The translations under genes and the position numbers were made by a program. Positions 43,457 through 51,208 of a DNA stretch of 64,000 nt are shown here, in pieces (positions within the stretch are counted from its first letter, which is position 1; each line of letters opens with the position of its first letter). Location: positions 1 to 64,000 of the forward strand of contig RXJP01000075.1 in the NCBI GenBank assembly GCA_003963315.1. Direction: 5' to 3'. Source of the DNA: Rhodocyclaceae bacterium. Its GTDB lineage: Bacteria; Pseudomonadota; Gammaproteobacteria; Burkholderiales; Rhodocyclaceae. The notes below the pieces were generated by a model, which searched no databases, had not been told where the DNA came from, and was given only the letters and a program-made list of their open reading frames with translations.

Positions 43457-44692
43457 TTAGAAGGTGTATTCGACGTTGAACGACGCGGAGCGGCTGTGGA
43501 AACGGAAATCCGTCGTGGCCGCGGTACCGTCGTAATTGGAATTCCGCGCATCGTAGCGCAACGAAAGATCCAGCTTCAGCGTACGCAAGGCTTGGTAACT
43601 GGCCGAAAGCGCAACGCTATCCAAGGTGTCGTCGCGTTTGGGAATCGCAGTGGCGACCGCCACGGGATCCCCCAGGTAACGACTCTGCTTGTGTTCCAGC
43701 GACAGCGCCACCTGGGTTTTGGCGCCGGCCGCCCAAGTGGCGGAAAGGCTGCTGCCGTCGTTGACCACGTAGCTGGCGTTCAAATCGCCGGCCGCCCCGA
43801 GATCGCGGCTGCGCCGCAGCGTCAACGTACTTTTCCCCGTCGGCTGCCATGTCCAGCCGACGCTCCCTGTGGGTCCGGAAAAATTTCTTTCCGTCAGTTG
43901 CCTCATGGTACGGCGGGTCTGGCCCAAGGTAGCGGAAAGCCGGCTGGCGCCAGTCACCAGGACGGAGACATCCGCCATCAGCGAGGTATCGTCGTAACTG
44001 TTGTCCACAAAAAATAACGACACCTGCTGGGGATTAGGATAGCGGGCCTTGCTGAGTGAGGAGGTCAGCCCCGCTTCCGTCCCCCCGCCGGAGTCGTAAC
44101 GCAGGGCGGCGCTGGAGCCGCCGATGCGGGCATTGGCCACGCTCCCCTGGGGCGAATCGTTGCTGCTGCCGCTGGTGGATACCCCCAAGACCATGTGCCA
44201 CGCCGGGTGAATGCGCAGACTGACATTGGCGGATGCATTGTTGACAGTATTGATGTTGCGCACCGGCGCCTGGGTCTGGCCATTGCCGAAGCCGGACAGG
44301 CTGGTGCTGCTGCTCGAGGTGACCTCGCCACCGATCAGATCGGTCAACGTCCAGGACAAGCTCCCTTTCAAGCTCGACCCGTCATTGTCGAAACGGGAAA
44401 AGTTCCAGTAGCGGTTGCGCCGCATATCCGCATCCATGCGCAGGCGCTGGCGGCCAATGGTCTTGTCCAGGGAAAGGTCCAGCCGGGTGGTGTCGATGCG
44501 GTCCCAAATGCGGTCGCTACCGAGCAAGGCCTGGGCATTCGCCGAGGGCGCCAGGCGAAAGACGTTGTCGTCCTGCAGCGCGCTGCGGCCGATCACGAGA
44601 TTGAATACATCCGCTTCGTCGGCCGCGGCGGTGAGGGACACGGCCAGGGCGACGAAGGCGGCGGCTGACCGAGCATGACATCGAATTCCCAT
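43457..44692 (-). CDS. epsL: EpsL family outer-membrane beta-barrel protein
   Basis: 411 residues. Signal peptide (SAAAFVALAVSLTAAA) then ADEADVFNLVIGRSALQDDN. Alternating polar/hydrophobic strands fill the protein (TTRLDLSLDKTIGRQRLRMD, LKGSLSWTLTDLIGGEVTSS, VALSASYQALRTLKLDLSLR) and the last residue is Phe (ASFNVEYTF), the signature of outer-membrane barrels recognised by BamA. This is the EpsL layout of exosortase-EPS loci; its exact role in EPS secretion is not known. It diverges from the priming transferase gene at 44815 with a 122-base shared upstream region. Confidence 0.88.
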   Translation of the reverse strand: MGIRCHARSAAAFVALAVSLTAAADEADVFNLVIGRSALQDDNVFRLAPSANAQALLGSDRIWDRIDTTRLDLSLDKTIGRQRLRMDADMRRNRYWNFSRFDNDGSSLKGSLSWTLTDLIGGEVTSSSSTSLSGFGNGQTQAPVRNINTVNNASANVSLRIHPAWHMVLGVSTSGSSNDSPQGSVANARIGGSSAALRYDSGGGTEAGLTSSLSKARYPNPQQVSLFFVDNSYDDTSLMADVSVLVTGASRLSATLGQTRRTMRQLTERNFSGPTGSVGWTWQPTGKSTLTLRRSRDLGAAGDLNASYVVNDGSSLSATWAAGAKTQVALSLEHKQSRYLGDPVAVATAIPKRDDTLDSVALSASYQALRTLKLDLSLRYDARNSNYDGTAATTDFRFHSRSASFNVEYTF

Positions 44693-44762
44693 CGTCGGCC
44701 GATTCTAGGCAAACGATATGAAAATTCCGTGACTGGACAAACCCGCGACGAATGCCGGCCCC

Positions 44763-44791
44763 CTGGCCCTGTAATAATTCCACCATATTGG
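44763..44791 (+). promoter_or_regulatory. Putative eps regulatory element, copy B
   Basis: CTGG, two bases, CTGTAATAA, eight bases, TATTGG, ending 23 bases before the transferase start codon. Same layout as the minus-strand element at 33103-33132 upstream of epsD. It lies in the divergent epsL/transferase gap. Confidence 0.4.
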
Positions 44792-44814
44792 TTCGCTAGG
44801 CTTGGAGGTCACTA

Positions 44815-46230
44815 TTGGCCCCCCGGTGCCTCATGCTTTCCACATTCCACCGCCAGACGAGCATTTTCCGCTCCCGGCTGAGCGTCATTTCATTGATCGG
44901 CATCACCTTCGACCCCGTGGTCGTGGTGGCGACGCTGTTCGCTTCCGCGCTGTACGCCGAAGACAATATCGGCGCCCCCCATGTGGTCCTGGCGCTGATC
45001 GCCTTTTCCCTGACCTTCCCAGGCACATCCCGCCTGCAGCAGGGCAACTGGGAGTTAGCCCGCGAGGTGTTGGGCGGCTGGCTTTCCATCACCTTGATGC
45101 TGCTGTTCTTCGGCTACGCCACGGGCTACCTGCGCCAATTTGAGCGCGATACCGTGCTGACCTGGTTCTTCCTGGCGCCGACGGTGCTGATCATCGGCAA
45201 CATGCTACTTCGCCTCGGTCTCACCAGGGCGTTGAGCACCCATGGCAACCAGCGCCTGGCCGTCATCGCCGGCATGAACGAAATCGGTCAGCGCCTGGCC
45301 CAACAGTTCCGGGAAAACCACTACCTGGGCACCCGCTTGGTGGGTTTCTTCGACGACCGAGATCGCTTGCGCCTCGGCGCCCTGGGGCAAAATCAGACCT
45401 TGCTGGGCAGGATCGACACCCTTGCCGCCTTCGTCAAGGACAATCGCATCGACGCCATCTACGTCACGTTGCCCATGGCAACCCAGCCCCGCATCTTGTC
45501 CCTGCTCGACGCCCTCAAGGACACCACCGCATCGATCTATTTCGCACCTGACATCTTCGTCACCGACCTGATCCAGGGACGTCTGGAGAACCTGGCGGGC
45601 ATGCCGGTGGTTGCCGTTTGCGAATCCCCCTTCACCGGGGTGGACGGCCTGATCAAGCGCAGCAGCGACATCGTGCTTTCCCTGTTGATCCTGATACTGA
45701 TCGCCCCCCTGCTGGCGGCCATCGCCCTCGGCGTGAAGTTCAGTTCCCCGGGGCCCGTTCTTTTCAAACAGCGCCGCTACGGCGTGGATGGGCAGGAAAT
45801 CGTCGTTTTCAAGTTCCGCTCGATGACCGTGCTCGAGGACGGTAACACCATCGCCCAGGCCACGCGCAACGACAAGCGCATCACCCCCTTCGGCGCCTTC
45901 CTGCGCAGGACATCCCTGGATGAGCTACCCCAATTCTTCAATGTCCTGCAGGGGCGCATGAGCATCGTCGGTCCGCGTCCCCACGCCATCGCCCACAATG
46001 AGCTGTACCGCAAGCTGGTCAAGGGCTATATGGTCAGGCACAAGGTCAAACCGGGCATCACCGGCCTGGCGCAAATCAACGGCTATCGCGGCGAGACCGA
46101 CACGGTGGACAAGATGGAAGCCCGCATCGACTACGACCTGCAATACCTGCGCAATTGGTCCCTGGGCCTGGATCTGTGGATCATCCTGAAGACGGCCCTG
46201 GTCGTGATCCATGACCGCCATGCCTATTGA
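44815..46230 (+). CDS. Undecaprenyl-phosphate sugar phosphotransferase (WcaJ/EpsB type)
   Basis: Initiates EPS repeat units by transferring a sugar-1-phosphate, probably glucose, from UDP-sugar to undecaprenyl phosphate. 471 residues: four N-terminal membrane segments, a Rossmann-like CoA-binding-3 domain (LAVIAGMNEIGQRLAQQFRE), then the PHPT catalytic domain with KRSSDIVLSLLILILIAPLL, SSPGPVLFKQRRYGVDG, FKFRSMTV, TSLDELPQFFNVLQG and MSIVGPRPHAIAHNELYR. The start is TTG 44815, supported by GGAGG (44804-44808) at six-base spacing; the ATG at 44833 has no such site. The name in exosortase loci is often EpsB. Overlaps the following transglycosylase gene by 20 bases. Confidence 0.93.
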   Translation: MAPRCLMLSTFHRQTSIFRSRLSVISLIGITFDPVVVVATLFASALYAEDNIGAPHVVLALIAFSLTFPGTSRLQQGNWELAREVLGGWLSITLMLLFFGYATGYLRQFERDTVLTWFFLAPTVLIIGNMLLRLGLTRALSTHGNQRLAVIAGMNEIGQRLAQQFRENHYLGTRLVGFFDDRDRLRLGALGQNQTLLGRIDTLAAFVKDNRIDAIYVTLPMATQPRILSLLDALKDTTASIYFAPDIFVTDLIQGRLENLAGMPVVAVCESPFTGVDGLIKRSSDIVLSLLILILIAPLLAAIALGVKFSSPGPVLFKQRRYGVDGQEIVVFKFRSMTVLEDGNTIAQATRNDKRITPFGAFLRRTSLDELPQFFNVLQGRMSIVGPRPHAIAHNELYRKLVKGYMVRHKVKPGITGLAQINGYRGETDTVDKMEARIDYDLQYLRNWSLGLDLWIILKTALVVIHDRHAY

Positions 46231-46966
46231 CCGGTGCGCCCCGTCCCTGCGTCACATCGCGGCAATCTTTCTCCTCTGTACGGCCTGCCGGGGATTTGCC
46301 GGCAACGGCCTGGCCCAGGCTGAGTCGGGCTATCGGCTGCGGCTGCCGGCCCCCGATGCCTTCCGACTGGCGGACACCTCCCGTTACCGCGCCCAACTCC
46401 CGACGGGACGACTTCCGGAGGACGCGCCGTTTCGGGATTGGGTGGAGGAAGCGGCTCACAAACGTCACCTGGATCCGGCCTTGCTGCAGGCCGTGATCCA
46501 AGTGGAATCGGGTTACAACGCCACGGCGGTGTCGGCGAAAGGGGCGCAAGGCCTGGGGCAATTGATGCCCGACACGGCGCGCCGCTACGGTGTGGTCAAC
46601 CCCCATGATCCGCGACAAAACCTGGACGGGGCGGCCGCCTATCTCCACGACCTGCTGCAACGCTTCGATGCCGACACGCCTGTCGCCCTGGCCGCCTACA
46701 ACGCCGGGGAAGGCGCGGTGGAACGCCACGGCAGACGCATCCCGCCCTATGCCGAAACCCGCCGCTATGTCCCCGCCGTGTTGGCGCGCTATCGCCAAAT
46801 CGACGCGAAGCGAACGAGCCCCTATCGCTTGGTGAAGCCCCATCCCGCGCCGGCCCCCGCCATCGCGGCGGAAGGACAGCGGAAGGACGCCCCTACCAGA
46901 ATTGCCAGTTTCCCGTCGTCAGGACCCAAAGCCCCAGCAGCAGATTCGTCGTTCCGTGGGCGATGA
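46211..46966 (+). CDS. Lytic murein transglycosylase (SLT domain)
   Basis: 251 residues. Signal peptide (RHIAAIFLLCTACRGFAG). SLT domain from about 75 to 195: LDPALLQAVIQVESGYNATA with catalytic Glu99 in VESGYN, SAKGAQGLGQLMPDTARRYG, DPRQNLDGAAAYLHDLLQRF and VALAAYNAGEGAV. It cuts peptidoglycan, probably to let the EPS export channel pass or as part of local wall remodelling. Start 46211 or 46220, both inside the end of the phosphotransferase gene, so translation is coupled. The last 74 bases overlap the convergent CPBP protease gene. Confidence 0.9.
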   Translation: MTAMPIDRCAPSLRHIAAIFLLCTACRGFAGNGLAQAESGYRLRLPAPDAFRLADTSRYRAQLPTGRLPEDAPFRDWVEEAAHKRHLDPALLQAVIQVESGYNATAVSAKGAQGLGQLMPDTARRYGVVNPHDPRQNLDGAAAYLHDLLQRFDADTPVALAAYNAGEGAVERHGRRIPPYAETRRYVPAVLARYRQIDAKRTSPYRLVKPHPAPAPAIAAEGQRKDAPTRIASFPSSGPKAPAADSSFRGR

Positions 46967-47576
46967 TCGGTAGCCAGAGCCCACCGTAACGCCTATACAG
47001 TCCCCCGTAAGCGATACCGGCAACGATACCGGCCAACCAGAGCGTGTGTTCCAGGCCGAACAGAAGCGCGGTGATGCACACGGCCCGCAGGCTCGTGCGC
47101 GCGGGTGAAAGCAGCAGAAAATCCGGGCGATCCACCCAGCGCTGGATAAAGGAACGCCAGAACAGTTCCTCCATCACCGGTACGACAACGGCTGCGCCGA
47201 ACAGCCGCACCATCGCCAGCGGCCAGTTGATCTCCCCGGCCTCATTCCGTGGATCGTATCCCCGGGCCTGGCCCAAGGTCGCCCAAGCCTGGTCGAGATG
47301 GATCCAGAGCAGGAAAACAACGACGCCGACCACGATAGCGGTCCACCAGGCCCCGGGGTCGATGCCCGCGGGCATGCGCAATTCCCGGTATTCCCTTGCC
47401 AGCCACGCCAGCGCGATGGAAACTGCGGCGATCTGTATGCCATACAGCCAGCGCCCGTCCGGCAGGAGCGGCGCCAACACCCCGCCGGCGACGAGGAAAC
47501 CGATGTAGATGAAGAACGGCAGGCTGCGGGCCGTGCCGGGCCCCATCTTCCGCAAGGCGAGGAAACGCTGCCTCAC
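46893..47576 (-). CDS. Exosortase-associated CPBP/CAAX-type intramembrane protease
   Basis: About 227 residues, eight or so hydrophobic segments. The CPBP (Rce1-like) glutamic protease motifs are present: PVMEELFWRSF with Glu136, Glu137 and Arg141, FGLEHTLW with His177, HGTTNLLL with His207 and Asn211. This subtype, a CAAX-protease-related protein, recurs in PEP-CTERM/exosortase genomes; its substrate is unknown. The start is uncertain: GTG 47576 has GGAGG nine bases upstream, ATG 47546 follows GGAAG with little spacing. It is convergent with the transglycosylase gene and overlaps it by 74 bases, unusual for independent genes. Confidence 0.85.
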   Translation of the reverse strand: MRQRFLALRKMGPGTARSLPFFIYIGFLVAGGVLAPLLPDGRWLYGIQIAAVSIALAWLAREYRELRMPAGIDPGAWWTAIVVGVVVFLLWIHLDQAWATLGQARGYDPRNEAGEINWPLAMVRLFGAAVVVPVMEELFWRSFIQRWVDRPDFLLLSPARTSLRAVCITALLFGLEHTLWLAGIVAGIAYGGLYRRYGGLWLPIIAHGTTNLLLGLWVLTTGNWQFW

Positions 47577-48008
47577 CGGGGGAAGCCTCCGCAAGGGCGG
47601 CTCAACGCGCCGATATTTCGCATTGTTCCCGCTGTCTGCGCCACTCGGGCTCAAACACGTAAAGCAGGGGGCCGATGTCGTTGAGAAGGTATTACAGACC
47701 ATCCTCGTCATCGCCACCCCGGGCGTCGCCTTCCCAGAGGCGCCAGCCCTGGTCCCAAGTCTCACCCAACATATCCGCCTCCTGGACGTCGTTTCCACAT
47801 TCGATCCCGGCACTTTATCGGGCCTCTGTTTCATGCGTTTGACGTCGTACTAGGCCACCTGAATCAGCCTTGGGCACCGTCACGGGGACGAAACACTGCG
47901 CCGGCAGAATGCGACGATTTGAATGTGATCCCCCTTGCTGGCGACGATTCCGAGTCCGGCCCTTCCCCACCGGGTCCGCAGCGCCCTGGCCGGCGCGACC
48001 TGTCCTCC
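47577..48008. other. Region between CPBP protease and lapG genes
   Basis: 432 bases. It holds a short broken reading frame on the minus strand (47602-47772, separate entry) and upstream sequences of both divergent genes. Longer open frames through this stretch (minus 47834 and plus 47509) have no family-like sequence and I treat them as spurious. Confidence 0.5.
47602..47772 (-). pseudogene. Small acidic protein gene with an in-frame TAA
   Basis: On the minus strand an ATG at 47772, preceded by GGAGG with five bases between, opens a frame that starts MLGETWDQGWRLWEGDARGG and reaches DDEDGL, then meets TAA at 47692-47694 (codon 27). The same frame continues without break as YLLNDIGPLLYVFEPEWRRQ and ends ISAR at TGA 47602. 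The acidic DDEDG before and YLLNDIGPLLYVFEPEW after read like one protein of about 55 residues; a single C-to-T change of CAA would create the stop. It lies just upstream of the CPBP protease gene. No family is recognised. Either a recent pseudogene, a 26-residue peptide gene, or chance. Confidence 0.4.
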
Positions 48009-48749
48009 ATGAGCGGAACCGATAGACGGGGTCGGCCTAGGCTTCCCGCCCTGCGCAGCGTGTTGGTCTGCATCCTGGCATCCCTCCTGCTCAAGGGCAG
48101 CCTGGCGCTGGAGCCATCCGACGAGGATATCGGCCGGGCCGTCCAGCGCTATGGCGCGGGCGCGGGCCAACGCTTGAGGGAATGGAAGGAATTGCTGGCC
48201 GGGAACCGGAACGAGGGAGAAATGCGCAAACTCGAAACAGTGAACCGCTTCTTCAATCGCATTCCCTATGCAACGGATGCCGAGCATTGGGGCAAGGACG
48301 ACTATTGGGCGACACCGACAGAGCTGCTGGCCAGCAACGGGGGGGATTGCGAAGACTATGCCATCGCCAAATACCTGACCCTGCGCGAGTTGGGCGTAAC
48401 GGGGGAAAAGTTGCGGATCACCTATGTCAAATTGATCGGGGCCAATCGCGCCGGACTGCGCGACCTGGTCCTGGGCCAGGCGGCTTCCGGCACGCGTCTG
48501 GCGCCGGATACCGACGCGGCGCACATGGTCCTTGCGTATTACCCGGAGCCGGGCGCAGAACCCTACATCCTTGACAACAACGACAACGGAATCCGCCCCG
48601 CCGCGCAACGCAAGGACCTGGTGCCGGTGTACAGCTTCAACGGCGACAGCCTTTGGCTGGCCAAGGAATTGACAGGGCGCGGGCAATACGTTGGAGCGCC
48701 GGACCGGCTCGGTCCCTGGCGCGACCTCCTGAAACGTCTCAACAACTAG
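48009..48749 (+). CDS. lapG: LapG-type periplasmic transglutaminase-like cysteine protease
   Basis: 246 residues. Signal anchor PALRSVLVCILASLLLKGSL. BTLCP protease domain: RFFNRIPYATDAEHWGKDDY, ATPTELLASNGGDCEDYAIA with the catalytic Cys114, DAAHMVLAYY with His172, and YILDNNDNG with Asp189. In Pseudomonas, LapG cleaves the N-terminal retention domain of the LapA adhesin unless LapD, bound to c-di-GMP, sequesters it. The lapD gene follows 23 bases downstream. A short extra loop (about 145-168) lies between the Cys and His segments. ATG 48009 is the only good start; a TTG at 47919 adds no family sequence. No LapA-like RTX adhesin gene is visible in this window. Confidence 0.92.
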   Translation: MSGTDRRGRPRLPALRSVLVCILASLLLKGSLALEPSDEDIGRAVQRYGAGAGQRLREWKELLAGNRNEGEMRKLETVNRFFNRIPYATDAEHWGKDDYWATPTELLASNGGDCEDYAIAKYLTLRELGVTGEKLRITYVKLIGANRAGLRDLVLGQAASGTRLAPDTDAAHMVLAYYPEPGAEPYILDNNDNGIRPAAQRKDLVPVYSFNGDSLWLAKELTGRGQYVGAPDRLGPWRDLLKRLNN

Positions 48750-48772
48750 CCCGGCCGCGCCAAGGTTATCCC

Positions 48773-50713
48773 ATGCGACTTTCCCACCTTCTCCCCCTCA
48801 CCCTCGGAGGCATCTGGCTTGCCGTGTTTGCCGGGGTTCTCGCCATCACGCTGGATGGCAGCCACCGCACTCAGGCCTGGCAGATGCAGTCCCACGCCCA
48901 GGACACGGCCACCTTCCTCGGGCTCGCCCTGAGTGCCGCTGCCCGCAACGACCCGGCAACCACCACCGCGATGGTGGATGCCTTGTTTGATCGCGGCTAT
49001 TACAGCGAAATCACGGTTACCGCCACGGCGGGGGGGAGTATCGTCCAGCGCCGCCAGGCCCCCCACATCGAGGATGTCCCGGTCTGGTTCGTCAACCTCT
49101 TCCCCCTCGCCACCCCACCTGCCCATGCGGCGGTGATCGACGGTTGGCGCGAAGTCGCCAATGTGGAGGTGGTCAGCCACCCGGGCCGGGCCTACGAGGA
49201 ACTGTGGCGGACCTGCCGCCGCACCTGCATGCTGCTGGGCGCCATCGGCATCGCATCCTTCCTGCTCACGGTGGGAACCCTGCGCCTTGCCCTGGCTCCC
49301 CTCGCACAGATGATGGCCCTGGCGCGCAACGTCGCCCTGAGGCGGTTCGACACCCGGATTGCGTTGCCATGGACGACGGAGTTGCGGCAGGTCGCAGCCG
49401 CCATGAATGACATGAGCGACAAGGTGGAGCAGATGTTGGACGGGCAGACCCGGCTTGCCGAAGACCTTTACCGGAAAGCCCACCAGGACCCGATCACCGA
49501 ACTCCCCAATTTCCGCACGCTGAAGGCCCGCCTTGACCATTGGCTTCGCGCCGAGCACGCTCCCCCCAATGGCATCCTGGCCTTGATCCACCTGGACGGC
49601 TTCGCCGCCTTCAATGCCCGCCTTGGCCGTGACCATGGCGATGCGCTGCTGAGACAAGTCACCCAGGCCCTGCTCAGGCGCTTCGGCGCTGGCCCGGATG
49701 TCGTCCTCGCCAGGGGTAACGGCGCAGAATTCCTGCTGTTGCGCGGATCGCCAGATCCCCTCGACGCCGATGCCCTGGGGACCATGATCGTCGACACCTT
49801 ACGCCCGCCCCTGGCCGAAGCCGGTGGCGGGCTCCCGGTCACCGTCCGCGTTGGCCTCACATTACTGTCCCCTGTGGCCGACACCTCGGCGTTGCTGGCC
49901 AGGGCCGATGGGGCGCTCAGGATGGCCCAGGGGGCCGGGGGTCGGCCATGGCATCTGGCCGAAGACGGACAAGGCCAGGCCGGCGACCACGGCGGCTGGC
50001 GGCAACGGATTCTGGACAGCCTCCACGACGACTCCCTGCTACTGCATTTCCAACCGGTGCGAACCCTGTCCGGGGCCTTGCTGCATCGGGAGGCCCTGGC
50101 CCGGATACAGGGCAAGGACGGACAATTGCTGCCGGCTGCCCATTTCATGCCGCTGATTCGGGAAACGGGCAACGAGGCCCGTCTTGACCGTCTCGTCCTG
50201 GGCAAGCTTGTCCGCGACATGACCGCCATGGGCGAGGGAGCCCAGGACAGAATTGCCGTCAATCTTTGTACGGCGTCTTTCGCCGATCCCGACTTCCCCG
50301 ACTGGTTGATCCACATCCTGGCGGGACACCCGGCCCTGGCCGGTCGGCTTATTTTTGAATTTTCCGAAGTGGACTTCACTGCCGGTCGAAGCATCTTCGC
50401 TCCCCATGAGGCACGGCTTTCCGCCCTGGGCGTGGCGGTGGCGATTGATCGCTTCGGTCAGCAGGCCTCCGCCCTGCGCCTGATACGCAATGGTGCCATG
50501 GCCTACATCAAGATAGACGGCAGCCACATCAGGGGAATCGAAAACGACCCGGACAATCAGTTCATGGTCAGAACGCTGGTGGGCATCGCCCATGGCCTGG
50601 GCATCGGCGTCATCGCCGAATACGTGGAAACCGCCGCCGAGTTCGAAGCCGTCGCCGCCCTTGGCATCGACGCCGCCCAGGGTTTGTACATCGCGGCGCC
50701 CCAGGCCGGATGA
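48773..50713 (+). CDS. lapD: LapD-type c-di-GMP receptor (periplasmic domain-HAMP-degenerate GGDEF-degenerate EAL)
   Basis: 646 residues. Membrane segments about 5-27 and 152-175 bracket the periplasmic output domain, which has VIDGWREVANVEVVSHPG with Gly124-Trp125, the conserved loop by which LapD holds LapG. HAMP 175-228. The GGDEF site is degenerate (RGNGAEF, 314-320). The EAL domain keeps HREALARI (EAL at 440-442) but the DDFG loop reads IDRFG and the LELTE strand reads FEFSE, so it is likely a c-di-GMP sensor, not an enzyme. Inside-out signalling: c-di-GMP binding makes the periplasmic domain sequester LapG. ATG 48773 follows lapG closely; a longer frame to 48653 overlaps it. Confidence 0.93.
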   Translation: MRLSHLLPLTLGGIWLAVFAGVLAITLDGSHRTQAWQMQSHAQDTATFLGLALSAAARNDPATTTAMVDALFDRGYYSEITVTATAGGSIVQRRQAPHIEDVPVWFVNLFPLATPPAHAAVIDGWREVANVEVVSHPGRAYEELWRTCRRTCMLLGAIGIASFLLTVGTLRLALAPLAQMMALARNVALRRFDTRIALPWTTELRQVAAAMNDMSDKVEQMLDGQTRLAEDLYRKAHQDPITELPNFRTLKARLDHWLRAEHAPPNGILALIHLDGFAAFNARLGRDHGDALLRQVTQALLRRFGAGPDVVLARGNGAEFLLLRGSPDPLDADALGTMIVDTLRPPLAEAGGGLPVTVRVGLTLLSPVADTSALLARADGALRMAQGAGGRPWHLAEDGQGQAGDHGGWRQRILDSLHDDSLLLHFQPVRTLSGALLHREALARIQGKDGQLLPAAHFMPLIRETGNEARLDRLVLGKLVRDMTAMGEGAQDRIAVNLCTASFADPDFPDWLIHILAGHPALAGRLIFEFSEVDFTAGRSIFAPHEARLSALGVAVAIDRFGQQASALRLIRNGAMAYIKIDGSHIRGIENDPDNQFMVRTLVGIAHGLGIGVIAEYVETAAEFEAVAALGIDAAQGLYIAAPQAG

Positions 50714-50803
50714 AGCCTTCCAGCCAGTGCTGCCCATTCATCAAACGTTCACAAAAGCCCGATACGCTGCATGGTCGTCACTCCCAACCTGCCCTGACCC
50801 ACC

Positions 50804-51208
50804 ATGGAAAAAAGACATTCCGAACGCGTCCAGTTCTTCAATGCCCGAGACGAAAGCGGCATCCAACCCGTCTGGGTTTTCCGCCAGACACGCCAGGACT
50901 CGATCCTCGGGCTATTGGTAGACATCAGCAACCATGGCGTACAGATCATTACCAGCAGGGACGCAGCCATGGATGGCGACATGTTTCAACTCGTGATCCT
51001 GGACGAGAGCGAAGACGGACACTACCTGACGACGTTGGTGAATCGCAGATGGCACAAGGACGAAGGTACGCTCTACCTGCGCCATGGTTTCTCCTTTGAG
51101 GAAGAAGATGATATAGCCGATGCCATCCACGCCATTGTCGCTGCGGGCGCGGGCCTCAGTACCGGCAAATGGCTGCGCTGCGAATTAATTGACGCGAGCG
51201 CGGCATGA
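50804..51208 (+). CDS. PilZ domain protein
   Basis: 134 residues, cytoplasmic. EKRHSERVQFF near the N-terminus gives the RxxxR c-di-GMP contact, and LVDISNHGVQIITSRDA the D/N-x-S-x-x-G motif about 25 residues later, the two-part PilZ ligand site. The remainder is a beta-barrel with RHGFSFEEEDDIADAIHAIV at the end. It is followed with an ATGA overlap by the GGDEF-EAL gene, so receptor and enzyme are co-expressed. Its partner is unknown; EPS synthesis or LapD signalling are candidates. Confidence 0.88.
   Translation: MEKRHSERVQFFNARDESGIQPVWVFRQTRQDSILGLLVDISNHGVQIITSRDAAMDGDMFQLVILDESEDGHYLTTLVNRRWHKDEGTLYLRHGFSFEEEDDIADAIHAIVAAGAGLSTGKWLRCELIDASAA

Noticed and set aside
19838-44814. Sigma-54 promoters (GG-N10-GC) before PEP-CTERM and EPS genes
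   Set aside because: Exosortase regulons are often RpoN-dependent, so I scanned the main upstream gaps by eye, but found no element with both GG and GC at the right distance and a TGGCAC-like box.
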